Source of the DNA: Pochonia chlamydosporia 170
Lineage: Eukaryota; Ascomycota; Sordariomycetes; Hypocreales; Clavicipitaceae
Direction: 5' to 3'
NCBI RefSeq assembly: GCF_001653235.2
Contig: NC_035791.1
Span: 1,736,001 to 1,800,000 of the forward strand
Length of the DNA stretch: 64,000 bases
Position numbers and translations under genes: made by a program. This document shows positions 34,498 to 48,253 of this stretch, one piece after another (within the stretch, counting starts at the first letter, position 1; each line of letters starts with the position of its first letter). A model generated the notes under the pieces. The model worked only from the letters and a program-made list of their open reading frames with translations, had not been told where the DNA came from and did not search any database.

Positions 34498-37400
34498 GCT
34501 TGGCGGTGGATGTGGAAAGGAAAGGTAGAAAGGGCTGGAGATGTTGGATGGAAATGTTGAAATGGATTGGCGTGCTAGTTGATTCATGGAGTTGTTGATG
34601 GGTGTTCCTGAAACGGCACTTGAGCATTTCATGGGTCTGGGTCCGGGTCCAGTTGACGTCAGGCGGGTAGTGACGCACTACTTGCCTGTGGCGAGATGCT
34701 GGGTCTTGATGTTTGGAGCAGAGGTCGAGATAGCTAGTATTAGCGATATGTAGTTTTCCTTAATTTCTATCATGTTTTAGGTGTGGAAGCACTGGTCATT
34801 GTGATTTACTTGTAGTACGCTTGGTCAGCATTGATGGTATTCAACTACCTACCTACTTAAGTGCTTATGTAGGTAAGGTTTGGCCATGCCGAGAAAAGTG
34901 TAGTCGCACCACATTTATTTATCATATAAGACTAATCCGAATCGTTGTAACCTCTCCTTTTTATTCCCATAGAGATGTCACGGCATGGTTTCTTATCGAG
35001 TCAAACTGCAAGGAAACATTGTGTTAGGTGAAAATGGTTTAGTGCACTTCAATCATTGGCAAGAGTGACCTTGTGTAAACTGTCAGAAGTGATGAAGTTT
35101 GACCAGTGCCGAGTGGCGCATCTCGACTCTGGCATACATATGTAACGACAAATGGCCTATCTAAATACGCTGCCATCTTCCAGGGTTCCATACTTCTCAC
35201 CCATTGATATGCAAAGTGATGTGACGCGCTTCATACATGTTCATGCAAACCAGCACTCGGGCTCAGTATCAGTATTGTGATCTACACGCCTCAACTTATG
35301 CGCAAGAAAACACCAGACTATCAAGGCACTCAGAATAGACATAGCCGAACATGTCAATTCTACAGAGACAAAAGCAATTAAGCCTAGGAAGAAAAGTTTT
35401 CAACATCCCATCAACCCTCACCTCCGATGCCACCCTCTCGGCCGATACACACCACCACCAACACGCCATCACCATCGCCATAACCATCACCATCAGCAAA
35501 AACAACCAAAGAAGGGTAAGGGTAAAGCCCTCAACAAAAAGACGCCCATTGTACCACCTACGCCCGCATCACATCAGGCCACCCACAAGGCCACAGCAAC
35601 CATTGACACCAACCCGGCCGGCCCCATGCGTGCCCCGTTCCCGTCCCCCAAAACTTACAAGCCAATATAACTCAAATCCAAGGTCCATATGGGATCGAGA
35701 TTCAGCAAAAAACCGGGCTCAGGTGTCTTGTTTTGTGGACTCGGCTCCACAAGTCCGGCGTTGAAACAAGGGAAGAAAAGTCGCTCCAGCCAAGGACCAA
35801 GACATGCGAATAAGCCGTATTGATACGAAGGGAGTGGCGAAAAAAATGAACAAAAAAAATTAGGTTCAATATTCGTGTGATCAAAGGACGGAAATCAGGG
35901 ATTGGGACTGGGGTGTAAGGCTATGCACGACAGAAAACGGCATTTGCTTGAAACGGGCTTGAAAACAGGGAAGCTGGAAAAAAAAAAAAAGTTGCTGACA
36001 TTAGTGGCATAGGGCGTTTTCTGAAAGGAGTTGTGATCCTCGCTGTGGTGTCGATTCGGTTTGGTTCCAGGGCTGGGGGACGGGGATGGGGAACATCATT
36101 GTCAAGGAGTTGTCAGGAACGTGTTTTTAGGTTCGGGATTGGCAACGGATGAGAGTATCTATTTTGCAGTTGGAGGCAGGGTTGGATAGGATATACTTGT
36201 AGGTGATTTACTGTACTGTAAATGATGCACTATTAAGACTACAAAAGGAAAAGACTGGAATACTTCGTGCTACTCTCACCTTGACAATTTTATGCTAAGC
36301 AAAAGGCATGGCTCCCCTTTCATTTAGATTCTTTGCCGGAAGGAATGCACAACCCTCAAACAGGTTCATGGCGGACAGCTTCCATTGCAAGCAGTCGCAG
36401 CATAAATCTTCAACCGTCCTCGCATGAACCCATTCAATGGATGTTATTCTGGTGCCCAATGGGAACAAATGGCCAACAAGCCGTGGAGGAGGTGGAAACA
36501 AGAGGCGCAAAGCTTGAACATGCGCTTTGTTTCGAACAAAGGCCATGGAAGGACATGAAACTTGGACTGGACTCACTGGAGGGACCGTGGCCACACGGCC
36601 GTTGCAGTAGGAGCCAAGGTGTAAGATGCCAACCAACATTGAACTGGATATCCAGTTCCTGCTGCACAGTGATTACTATGTTCCATTTCTTTGTAGTTTG
36701 TAGTTCAAGCAACACTTGAACCAAGTCACAATGTTGATGCCCCAAGTCCGTCTGAATTTATCACATCCAGCTCACATAGTACACCCGCAACGAACAAACC
36801 CAACCACTGTCCATCACCTCCAATCCCCCATATCCCAGGCAACCAACATTGAAGCTCCATCAATTGATGTCCCCAAATAAAAACGGACCATCCCAATGCC
36901 CAAATTCATGCCCCAATGCAAATGCCTCCTCGTCCCTCGTCCCCCTCCCTCGCACCAAAACACCCGCACAACTCATCAACCAGACTCGACCAATCCCGCC
37001 CTCGACCTGCACCAGCCCAAAAGGGACGCAACATGGCCAGCAGACCCAGCCACAATAGCTTCTTTACTCCATACACCCACACCGACACCCACCCCCCGCC
37101 AAGGGCAGATGACACATCCGTCTAGATGCATATCGCCTCGCTATATGCATATTCGGATGTTCTGGGGCGTGAGCTCATGGTGACGAGTATGGCGCAAGAG
37201 ATTTGTTTACAGGCGAATATGTTACGAAATGCAGAGGTTTCTTTACTGGAGAACAAAGTTGGTTCTTCTAGTTAAATTACACGTGTTTTGTGGCGAATTG
37301 CCTTCCTGAGTGATGTGCAAAGCTTGTTATTGTTGGGGATTCGTGATGTTCATGTGTCGTCTATTCTTGGGATGGAACTAGAACCAGGCGGCTGACCTGT

Positions 37401-40400
37401 GCTCGGTCACGTCTCCGCTCCTCTGAGAAAAGGTTCGAGGGACAACCAAAAAAAAAAAAAAGTTCTTGGAGGGAGCGATCTCCTGTCGGACAGTTCCGCT
37501 GCTTATTGCCGGCATTGTATTGCCTCATTGTCTTTTCCAACTCGTAAGAGCAGTTTTCTCGGATTCAATGTCCTGAATGCTGGGAAGCTCAATATCAATT
37601 GCACAAACATATCAGGGAGACCATCTGACCTCGAGCTGTGCTGGCTTCCCCTCATTATCTTCCCCAGACATGGGCCAACAATGAACATGGAAGCTTCAAT
37701 GTCAATGTACCTGCCTCCAGGAACACAGCACAGGGGTCCGCCCGCGCCGTAGCTGCAATTACAGTCCTGCCTCGGCTTGCTATTCGATGGGTTTTCTGCA
37801 TGAGTACAGTGTTGCGTCTGGTTTCAAGGTTGGTGTCCTCGGTCTGGTCGCATTGGCTGTGCCTCCCGTCCATTACATGTATTGTTCAACATAGCCGGTC
37901 AATCAATTGCTACAGGCGCTGCTGGTCCCGTGAGCCCTTCTCCCCAGGTTTCGGGCCTCCCGTTGTCCTATTTTCGAAGCACACATCCGCATCCGTATCC
38001 ATTCTTTCAAAAAGCATTCAACAACTTGATGGAAAATAAACCCCCATGTCGAGTTCCCCATGCATTATGGGCCGAGAAACGAAAACTCCCCAAGTCCAGT
38101 CGCAAAGGTAACAAACACCCCCCCTTACCTGCCATATTGTGGCCCCAAACCCCCGCGACTCCGTACATATACCCCGCCTTCCAACCCCTCACAGCAGCCC
38201 AGCCATCGCATGCTAGCTGCACCATCGAGAAATGACCCCCCAGCACCAACATCTCAAATCAACAAGCATCAAAGAACAACTAGCATCTCAATCTTACAAG
38301 ACTTGAACCGCGTCGAGTAAAGATATTCGTTAAATTGCCTATTCAGTTCATGCTTGAAAATGTCATACGCTGTGATCACGGAGCACGCTCCGGCTTGTTA
38401 TGGCCAATCTAGCCATATTACGGTTCATGCTGGACGTGGATCTCTGGCGGAGAGCCGACGTGAGATCCACTGCCTAAGGACAGTACAGCAATTAGCCTGC
38501 TCAGCCGTGCCCACTTGGCTGGCTGTTTACCCAGGTCAGGTTCTTATCGCCTGGCAGTCCAAATGAGGGCTTGGGATATCTTCAGCGATTAGGGTTGGGG
38601 CTGACTTGATATGACTTGATTTGATAGCTGCTAGTCCCGGCCAGAAACCAAACCGGAGCATAAAAAAAGCACGTACCAATGCGTCTTTGACTCTTGGATG
38701 ACAGTTACGGTCAGGATCCTCCGGTGATACGAAAACGCGGCTTCTCCAATAAAGAAACTTGGACGAATTAAAAGACATGGGCTTGTGCCGTGCCATGTTT
38801 GTGGTGCTCCTCCAGACCAAACAAGTTTATGCATGCCATGCCATAGAAAGCCACGGGTTCAGGGTCAGGAACAACAGAGGACATATCTGCTCAAGTGGCT
38901 GCTTGATATTTCCCCGCGTCTGTCCAAAATGGATTGCAGCTGCACCAGACACACCAAGTCGAGTGTGTGGTGTCCCCAAACGGGCGGCGCTCCAAGTGTC
39001 CGCTCCCGTGCCACCACCCCAAACAAGTCGACAGGATGGATGGGATACAACCTTGTTGGTGTCGATTTGCCATTGTACAGTGACGGATAGGGTCCAGAGC
39101 AGTTGTGCATTTTCCATTGGTGTAGACGTTCATGTCAGCAAGCAGGGACGCGGGATGTTCTTCTTTGTTGTGAAACTTGCTACCCAGCTTCTCCAACAAG
39201 GAAAGTTGATATTCATTTCCTATATCCAACCGTCGTCCACTAGCTCACCGAGTCATTATGAATACCACAGTCTCCAGCATCGGCGTTATCCATACCACAG
39301 GTCGTCGAGGAATGAAGGTCATTTCTTCAAGAAAACCACAGAGTAGATGTCGTCAAGTACTGTAGAAGGCACACTTATGCTTGGTCAGGTACCTAGGATA
39401 TCCTGCTAAGTGCTCATAAGTGGCAAAAACACAGACATCACCCAGCACAAGCCAGATTTGTATCCCCGCAGGACAGGCAGTAGTCACCTTGAGAGACAGA
39501 CGCGTTCTCTAGCAACTTGATATCTGCATGTTTCTCTAAAACATGACCTGGCCTGCTAACATATGTGTCAGCGCAGTCGCAGTACACTTTGTCAAGAAAG
39601 TGGCTTTATGTTCAAACGCTGTGCCTGTCCAGAGCTACCAGTGTCATCTGCCCAGACTTTCGGGTAGACCTGACATGATCAACCACCCCTCTCCGTAACA
39701 AACAGGGCGGGTTTCGATACTTTTCTTTGTATGCGCTCCGAGGCTCTGGCTTCTGTACCTGGAGCTAGACATGGCATGCTGGGTCACGTTCTCGGTCTGT
39801 AGCGTCGCAACTTTGGCGCCTGTCATGTGAGCCACATGTGAAGTGGTACGTACCTGAACAGGTAGACCAAGACAGGAAAAAAAAAAAAGTTCAGTGCAGC
39901 GTTGCTTGAATCCTCTTTGCCAATTGTGCCTGTTTGTGCCACCGGTTGCTTCGGGCTGATCACTTGGGTTCGGCACTGAATTGGATTGAATTGATGGTGT
40001 TACTGACAAATTCGAATCACGATGACTGTGCGGCCGGCTCGGGTTGACAGTCAACATTGAATGTTGACTGGGCAAGTGCAGTTGACGTCAATTCTATACC
40101 AAGCAGGCACGACTGGAGATGTCTCCTTGCCCATGGCCAGGTTCAGAGGAGCACTCCGTTCTAGAGTTCTGGGCACCTGGCTGGTATTACTACAAAACAA
40201 GACATTCGACGCACCAGATCTGACCTCTGTGTGTGCTCAGCACTGCAGCATGCAGGCATATCAACAAAGACAAGTCTGGTGTGCTGAACTTCTGGTAGTG
40301 CATTGCAAGTCGTTGCTCACTAGATGTACGGAGCACTGAAGTCAATGGCTAACCACATGCACCAAACAGGGGCGATGCCACTCTGTCCTCTGCAGGCATC

Positions 40401-41858
40401 TAGTCCCGGTACTCGCTCACAAACCCCCCAGAACAAGACCACCAGACTTCAGACTTGACATTTCGAAAGGTACACAGTGAATCAGGACAGGGTGCTCCAC
40501 GGCCAAAATATTGAGTTCACTATGTGCCAACACTACCTCCAACACGATGGCTTCAACCTGGCTGGCCTGAATGGAACAAACTGGCAACTGGCCGTGTGAA
40601 CTTCACCCCCTTCTTGTTGGATGCCACTGCCAGGCGGCCTGGCCACTTTCTCAGGCTCAACCAGACCGGTCGGCTCAGTGTCGCTCGCCTCACACCCTCC
40701 CAAATCAAAAACGGCTCCGCCCTGTCCTAGCCCCTTCCTCGTCTTTCAGTCCTCATTCGCTCAAGGTCTCACGACGCGCCTCTTCCCACACTCTTCCCAC
40801 TGCTCCCCTTCACCACACTCATCACTCACTCTCGTTGTCGGGCTCAGTCAGGCCTTGTCTTGTCCAGACCTGGGACTTGTGGGCTTGAGGATCCATCCAT
40901 CAGCATCCCTCCACCCCCCATGTCCTCGTTGCCTCGTCCAAGTCCATGCTTCGTCCACTCTTCTCGACAGACCTGATGATCAGCCAGGGTGGTTCAGCGC
41001 CAATAATTCGAAGCCTCTACCCCCACCCCGACCCGTCGCAGAAGCGTCGGCGGCCCCAGCGTTTGGAAGATACTGGAATACTTTCGGACTCAGCACAGAG
41101 CTGTGCGGATGGATGTCGTGGACAGCGCCTGTCCACCACCATCCGTCGTCGATGGCCACCACGTTGACAGGATTGAATCCACCCCGCGGAGTGTTGGTGT
41201 AGCAGTCACGGGAGCCTGTTGATACCAACACATCTGGATGGATGGACGGGAGGCATGGGGACAGTTGCAGCCTGACACTGTGCTGTACGCTGAATACTGG
41301 AACCTTCACGTTGAACCAAAACTGAAGCAAAAACGGATCATGGACTTCTAGCAGAGTCAGATTGTATTGGCACTAAATGACCATTTGGCATCCACATGTT
41401 CCGTATTAATAGCACAGCACAACACTTGACCAAGCACCAGCCCCAACAACGGCGAACGGTCGCCACTCTCGACTCCATTGCGATCCCGATAATCGCAAGA
41501 GCTGAGGCGCCGTCGATTCACATACGCAAACTCCAGACCCGAAGCGGTTACACGCGCACCCCCCCCTCTGCTGCCTCACTCAGACACACACTCACACACA
41601 ACACGCACACACACACGCCCCCATGGCTTGCCTGCGAGCCTGTCCCAAAATATTATTTCTCGTCCGCTCTGCATTCGCAGGTCCTTGTCACTCTCTGCTA
41701 CATCCCAACAATCCCCAACGTTACGAACCATCACTCCCAGAACCTGTATATTGAAGCAGTGCTCTTCCAAGGAGATTGAATACCTCGCGGCATTCCCGAA
41801 TCCTGTGACGGTCCGGCGTCTGTCGTCTCGCATCTCCGAGCTACCCAAGTCGTTGGCA
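34498..41858. other. 7.4 kb gene-free tract upstream of the C2H2 factor
   Basis: The largest empty region of the window. Open frames up to 195 codons exist on both strands, but none shows a known domain, a signal peptide followed by a cysteine pattern, or spliceable continuation. The right third (about 40700-41850) is pyrimidine-rich and full of CCCC/TCTC runs, as is usual for long fungal 5' leaders. A (CA)-rich patch lies at about 41580-41616. Possible contents are a long control region and leader for the transcription factor at 41859, noncoding transcripts, or a gene I cannot recognise. Confidence 0.5.
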
Positions 41859-43399
41859 ATGGCCTCCTCAAAAGTATGATCAATCGTCTTGGGGATGTCT
41901 TGCAGGCTTGAATCCCGCTCTCGCGAGACTACAGTGTTTGCTGACAGCTTTTTTTCGTCAAATGTTCAGGAAATGCAATCCTCCTCTAGGCCATTGACGC
42001 TCCAGCGTCCGTCCGTCTCGAGCCCCTCGGCCACCGCGATACCCGGTCGACAGTCCCATGCTCGAAATAACTCCCACTCTCTCCTCTCCACTTCCCTCAA
42101 TGCAAACCACCGCGTAACTCGACGCAAGTCCGTCACGAACCCGGGTCCCAATGTAGCTGCCCTCACCGCTGCCGTTGCCAACGGCGAGCAGATGGCTGCT
42201 ATCCCCATCGCCAACGGAGGCCGACGCAATACCGTATCTAAAGCTGCCCTCGCGAAGACGGCCCTTGTTGGCAGCCTCCCCTCCCCTCCTGCCAGTCTGC
42301 CCGCGAACAAGACCATACCCGAAATCAAGCACGAAATTCACGACAGTGCCATCGACGACGGAAATGACGTGTCGGCGGATGAAGCCAACAAGTCACAGAA
42401 TGCCCGCATTCGACGGGCCAGTGACGGCTCCCCCCTCGTGAAGGAGTCCAAGAAGAGCAACCGCGTCGAGGTACGCTGCGACAAGTGCGGCAAGAGCTAC
42501 AAGCATAGCAGTTGCTTGACCAAGCATTTGTAAGTGCCGCATGTGAATGCTGAGTTGGTGTGGATCCGGAGCTCGGAATCCAGATACACACCGTCTCGTC
42601 GCCATTTCGTCGTCTGCGCCGCATGTCGGACTTGAAGCTGACCGTATTCGCCAGATGGGAGCATACGCCCGAATGGTCCTTCACGTCAAAGCTGCTCATC
42701 TCAAAGCACCAGCAAGTGCAGCTTTTGGAAGCCGCCTCCGTACTTGTCGCTATGAACGACAAGGAGAGCACGGCAACACCACCAGATTCAACCAAGGATT
42801 CTGGCAGCGAGCCTGATTCTTCATCGCCCGCCGCCTCCGGCTACTCGGAGCAGATTGAACGCCAAAGCTCGGCCGATACCACCCCGCCGCCCATGCTGGA
42901 AGAATCAGGCCTCAGCGGATTGTCCTACCGTGACAGCAATGGTGCTGGGTTCGCCCGAAGCTACCAGTCTGCTGTCTCGGGAAGCATTCCTAATGGCTCC
43001 ATGTTTGGGCACTTCCGACAGCCCAGTCACGAGCGTCGACCACCATCATCTGGTGCTAACCGCACCGGTGAGGATGACCGTGACTTGGCCGCTGCTGTCG
43101 AGCTACTCAGCTGCAGTTTCAACAGCAACAATGGGTCTCACGGCACTATAACAGTGCCGTCAGATGCACCACCTGTACCACCAGTTCCTGCCCAGTACCT
43201 TGACCAGGCTCCTTCGTTTTCGAGTGCGGGATTCATCAACAGTTTCCCTAGTCGTCAACCGGAGAGTTTCACTCGGGGTGAGATACGCCGTGGCAGCCAG
43301 GATGTTAAGATGGAAGACAGCGATGACGACTTCGACATGCAATCTCGAGCTCGAAGTGACGAAGATGATGATGGCGTTTTTGGTCGTATGGAGGAGTAG
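41859..43399 (+). CDS. Single C2H2 zinc-finger transcription factor
   Basis: A 439-residue protein from three exons: 41859-41873 (five codons), 41970-42529 and 42655-43399. The five-codon first exon is inferred: the ATG gives MASSK, the donor is GTATGA, and the acceptor precedes GAAATGCAATCC in frame. One perfect finger is present, Cys175-x2-Cys178-x12-His191-x3-His195 (CDKCGKSYKHSSCLTKHLWEH), and the second intron splits it between the two histidines. Directly after it comes a strongly conserved-looking segment (TPEWSFTSKLLISKHQQVQL, then LEAASVLVAM) that recurs in fungal homologues as I recall them. The rest is Ser/Pro-rich and disordered, with an acidic C-terminus (MEDSDDDFDMQS, SDEDDDGVF) that could be an activation region. 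Target genes are unknown. The gene has a very long upstream tract. Confidence 0.82.
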
Positions 43400-44459
43400 G
43401 TTGTAATGAAGCACCATGTTGCTGTTTTTGGACATACTTTGTTTTGCACGAGCCCACTGGGTTTCCATGGCTGTGGAGTTGGATATTTTGGATTGATATG
43501 GAAGGAATGGCGTGGTCTCTCATATGTATCATGATATACTCAACCTTGTATGAGGTGGTTCAGCTCCGCCATCAATCCTCAGCACCGAAGAGTGGAGGGC
43601 CCTTCTGCACACGGTCATTTTGGGCCGTCGTCTATCCGCAGACGAGATTGCATCTCCACGAGGTTAAAGTGAGGATTCGGACAGGCGTCGAGCGTACACC
43701 CGAATAAATACCAAATGAAGCGACATTTTTATTTGAAAATACCTGGAGGCTTCTTTGATTCTTTCTGGATTGACACACACTTGTGATTGTGGAGGTGCGA
43801 TGAGCCAATCTCGAGTCTGGTGGTAAAAAGACTGGAAGCTGTAGTGGTTGCAGATATAGTGGTTCAAGACCAGGCACTGATTGACACAGCCCACACAGCA
43901 AGGTGAACAATATATAGCTTGGCACAATTGAAAGTGAGAAGAAATCAAACTTTATTCATCACAAATGGTAGAAAACTTTATTTTCAAGCCGGCCTTTGAT
44001 GAACTCAGCGGAAGAAAAGAGGAAAAAAGGAAAAAAGCCTTGTTGGCGGTTAAAGAGGAAGGAGGAAAAATTGAGAGCTCCTACCCTGACTCTCAGTGGG
44101 GACAGTTGATTACTACTCCGGTCAGATCCACACACGATGGTTGGCAACTTCAATGAGAGCTGGCTGGGCCATTGACGTTGTCCCAGCGACCTGATGTCAC
44201 CTGTCTCCACTGATGTGCAAGCTGATTGCTGATTCCCCGCGAGTATTGAAGCAGACAGAAGCACCAGGACCAGCACCTGTCGCAACTCTCACTCATCATT
44301 GTCGTCATTGCTGGCCGATCATCTTGAATTTGCTGATCCAACTACTACGCTCCTTTTGCTGCAGACTTGCGACCCAGGAGACAAGCCCGACTTAGGACGC
44401 TTAACGTTGGACCTTGCTTCCAAGCTATCCGAAAAAATAAAACTAAATTATTAGACGAC
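43400..44459. other. Intergenic region
   Basis: About 1.06 kb between two plus-strand genes: the 3' region of the C2H2 factor and the promoter of the membrane-protein gene. The short plus frame at 43965-44156 is Lys/Glu-rich and isolated; I do not call it. Confidence 0.45.
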
Positions 44460-45625
44460 ATGGCGCCGACCAAACGAAGCGCGAAGTCGGACGCGACTCC
44501 GACGTCCACGGCCGAACACAAAGTCGCAGACACGAAGACTACTACAGATGCGAAGAAACAAAGCGTTGCGGTGCAGACTGCTGAGCCTGCGGGTGGCAGG
44601 CTGCCTTGCGCTGTGCAGTTCCCGTTGACCGTTTCCTTGAGCTTTGCATTGTCGATGCTGGGGAACTCAATCATCTCGCAGGTATCGAAGGGGGAGCTGG
44701 GGTCTTTAACGCGAACTCTGGATACATGGGAAGAGATGGCGGTTCTGGCGGGTTGGAGAGTGTGAGTTCGCTTATTATTCGCACCATTCTGATCTGCAGT
44801 AATATTGACGGGTGCCTTTTCACAGCATTCAATTAGCTATCGGGTGGTTCAGCAACCTAGACAGCCTGGAAGTAGGAGCTATGAGTATCTTAGCTCATGG
44901 GCCTGCAGTATGTACACGCCAAAATCTCCATCGCATCCAAGGACGGATGTACTGACACGAGTGCAAAGTTTTATCTGCTCGCTGCGTTCTACAAACTCAG
45001 TCCGACGACGGCGCTCTCTGCACTAGCTATTGAAGTGCTCTCCACGGCGGTTCCCTTTCACCTGGTTCGCCCTCTTTCTTCAGCCAATGAGTCGCTTTCA
45101 AAGTCGAACCGAGACATTCTCGATATTCCTATGCAGCTATTGACCACACTACTTTCAACGGCTATTTACACAGTCACTCTCGTCCTCTCCCTGCGCTTTT
45201 TGATGCCTCGCATTTTCGTTGTTTACTTCAGCGGTCTCCCAAGCCTCGAGCCTGCCTACAATGCTTCATTTATGGATGTTCTTCCTGTGACGATCCCCTG
45301 TGGTCTCGCAGCTAGCATCTTCATCTTTGCGCCGTTTGCTACGACTGGCAAGGCCAAGGAAGATGCCAAGATTGAGCAGTTTGACCCCGTGAGCGCATCT
45401 CTCGGTCAAACCGTTTGGTGGAACTTTTGGGGATACACGGCTAAGGCAAAGGTAGTTATTCGAAGAACGGCGGCTGCCGTCTTTGTGTCTGGTGTTAGCA
45501 CCTATCTGGCTTGCACCATGGCCATGTATGGCATCGAATCGACTGGTGCTGTGATGTACGCGGGAGTTTGGGTTGCTGCAGCACTATTTGCTGGTATTGG
45601 TCTAGGCCTCGTTGGCGGTGATTAA
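44460..45625 (+). CDS. Multi-span membrane protein, function unknown
   Basis: A 346-residue protein from three exons: 44460-44761, 44826-44907 and 44969-45625, all joined in frame with good donors (GTGAGT, GTATGT). The first 45 residues are Lys/Thr/Ala-rich and hydrophilic. Six or seven hydrophobic segments follow: FPLTVSLSFALSMLG, IQLAIGWF, FYLLAAFYKLSP, MQLLTTLLSTAIYTVTLVLS, VTIPCGLAASIFIFAPF, TAAAVFVSGVSTYLACTMAM and YAGVWVAAALFAGIGLGLVGG. I do not recognise the family. A short TVWWNFWGYTAKAKVVIRRT loop looks conserved-like. The gene order gives no clue to function. Confidence 0.78.
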
Positions 45626-48253
45626 ATATTGTACGCGGCACTACACTTGCTGCGATCGTGTTGCTTTGGAAATGGTCGTATGGCCGTCGAGGCTACGAGA
45701 TGGTGAAAAAAGACAGAACGGGAGACTATGGATAACTCGGGCTTAGGATGAGGCCATGGGTAGGCTTTCTTTGCGATACCACGGTGGGATTTTGGAATCG
45801 GGTTTGGACTAGTGGTTTTGCTCGGCTGGGAAAGGAAACGTTGACAATTCTAGTATTTACTTACTTATTACAGATCTTGGCTTCACATGCCAAATTCTCA
45901 ATTCTCAATTTTTTCTTCTTGTTATGTTTGTCCCATCCAAATCAACCCGTGATAGGACATAAATCCCGAACAAGTTACTTAAATTATCTTTGTTGCTATG
46001 TATATCACAAGTACGGGGAAACCATGCACGATCGAAACGCTGGCTCCGTTCTTGATATAGAACAGGACAGGGATCAGCGGCTGAGCTGAAGATTTTCAGT
46101 CTACCTGACAGGGAAGCCAAGACCCATTCAGCTGAACTGCCATGCGCGCGGTACCAACTCACTGGAGCTGCAATACATGTATTCTAATGTCTGAGCTGGT
46201 TGGAAATGGACAACTCGTGCCTGGGATGGAGCCTATCGGCAGAGAAGCAACACTCGACCCTTGCTCGACACGAGGCACCTGCATTGTCATTGCTGCATTT
46301 GCAGGATGGCAGATGCGTCACTTGCCATGTTTCGTCTGGAGTGCATGGTCCGTAAGATACAGCCGCAGTGGATGGATGAATAGCCGCCCTGCATGAGCGT
46401 GTGTTTGATGACAGTTTTTACAGATTTCGTTTTTCTGGGGACGGAGCTGGCGCGGGTAAGCAAGGGTTTGGTTTGGTGATGCAGGTACGGAGAACACCAA
46501 AACAATGATGACATGGTGCGCTTTGAAGTGGTGCTGCCGCGCTTATTAGTGTGTGGATCGTCTGGTCTGACCGTTTGACATTGTGTGGGTTATTCCAAGA
46601 TCGTGATGCCTTGTAGGGCTGCGGAGGGGAATTCGGAGGGCGCGGGCTTGCATGTTGGAAAGGTTGCGCGATGCAGCAGGTTTTTGGACTAGACATAACG
46701 TGAAAGTCTGACGATGATGGTTGAGTTGCTCAATGGTTTGCAGCCACCAAGTTCGAGTTTGTTTAGGTTTGGGCTTGGGCTTGGACACGTTGAGGCGGCT
46801 CAAGTTGTTGAACGTTCCTTCCCCCCCACCTGCACACTGCAAGGAAAGCTTAGTTGCCGCCATTGACCATTGGGCAGGAACGAGCCAGACCAGACATGAA
46901 CCAGCATTTTGTGTCCATGTCTCTGACTCCCTCTCCATGTCACTTTGAAGTCTATATGCAGCTCACATCAAACGAGGCTTAATCGCACTACCGTCGTGAA
47001 CAAGGTGTAGACCCAGTCGTCTGCATGGGCGCACTTGAGCAACGGAGCACAATTGCAGGCACAACGTCGATGGTCGCCGATTTCACTGGAAGCTTTGTTT
47101 CTGGTGACAAGGGACATGGGACCGCTGCCACTGGGACAGCACTACTTTTCCCACCAGTCCAGCCAGTCCAGTCTGAGACAAGCTTGCCTTGACACTTCGA
47201 CAACATTGACGGCACAACTGCGCAGGCTTGCTCGTGGGACGGAGCTTGGTGGCTGACATACCCTCCAATTACTGCTCCCCGCCTCCAATTCCTGCGGAAG
47301 TATTGCTTCATTGTGCCTTATCACTCACGCATACTCTCCCATTGCCTCCTTGCTTGGGGCCGAAAGTCTGCCAGAACAACAGCTCACACGTCCCTGGCTC
47401 CAGCCGAGAAGAGTTGAGGCTGTATGCTGAGCTTGGCAAACGGCATGTTTGACCGCCGCTAAAGCCATCAGGCCTGCAGATCTTATCGCCAGGTGTCAGA
47501 ACTGAAGCCCATTCTTTTCTCCACCTCTCATTCACAAACTTCTTCTTGGCTTCTCAGCCTCACAATCAGGTCGAGTTGTCTGGGAAAGGAAGGGTTCAGG
47601 TACCCGGCGTCTCTAACTGGACCATTATCATCCAGCTATTGCTTTCAGGCAAAAAGAGACAGACGAGAAACGGACCCCAAACTACCAAGCCAAAACTCCG
47701 CCAGAGAGGTATGACCAACTTCGGCTCACAACCGAATCTATTGACCGGGCTGTAACTATTTTCAGCCCTGTTGGCAAAAATAAAGGCGGCTATATCCGAA
47801 GAAGCGTCGTAACTGGTCTATGGAGCTGTTCCAATGAGGCATGTTGTTACCGTTGAGACAAGTTGTCGTTGTCTAGACTCTCTTTATTCTAACCCCAACT
47901 TGCCCTATTTACCCCAATCTCACTTGCAGTCGATCTCATCCACACATCCTACGGCGATTCCGTGTTGCGACCTGATACTATCACTCTATTCAGGGGAAAG
48001 TGTTGCAACAGGTGTCTAACAATTGCGAGACCATTGACATATAAGTTGATCTGTCTTTGCTCTTTGTTTCGGGAGGAGGAGGCTTAACATCATTGGGTTG
48101 AGACAAGATTCTCCGCAGTCTTACTAGGCAAGACAAGCGGGACGCCTCCTCCGCCCCCTCTCTGCAGAAATCATTGAAACAGCAACCCTATTTGGGATCA
48201 ACAAGTCCCTTTAACCACCCCTTCATCACCACTCAACGCGAGCCGGGGTGGTG
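45626..48253. other. 2.6 kb gene-free region upstream of the bactofilin-like gene
   Basis: No supported gene. Open frames are at most 130 codons. Several short, pyrimidine-rich tracts near 47270-47560 and 48140-48250 look like promoter and leader sequence of the gene starting at 48254. Confidence 0.45.

Noticed and set aside
38759..39346. 195-codon plus-strand frame
   Set aside because: No recognisable domain, and opposite-strand frames of similar length overlap it.
40621..41202. 193-codon plus-strand frame rich in Ser and Pro
   Set aside because: It is explained by the pyrimidine-rich leader upstream of the C2H2 factor; no domain is visible.
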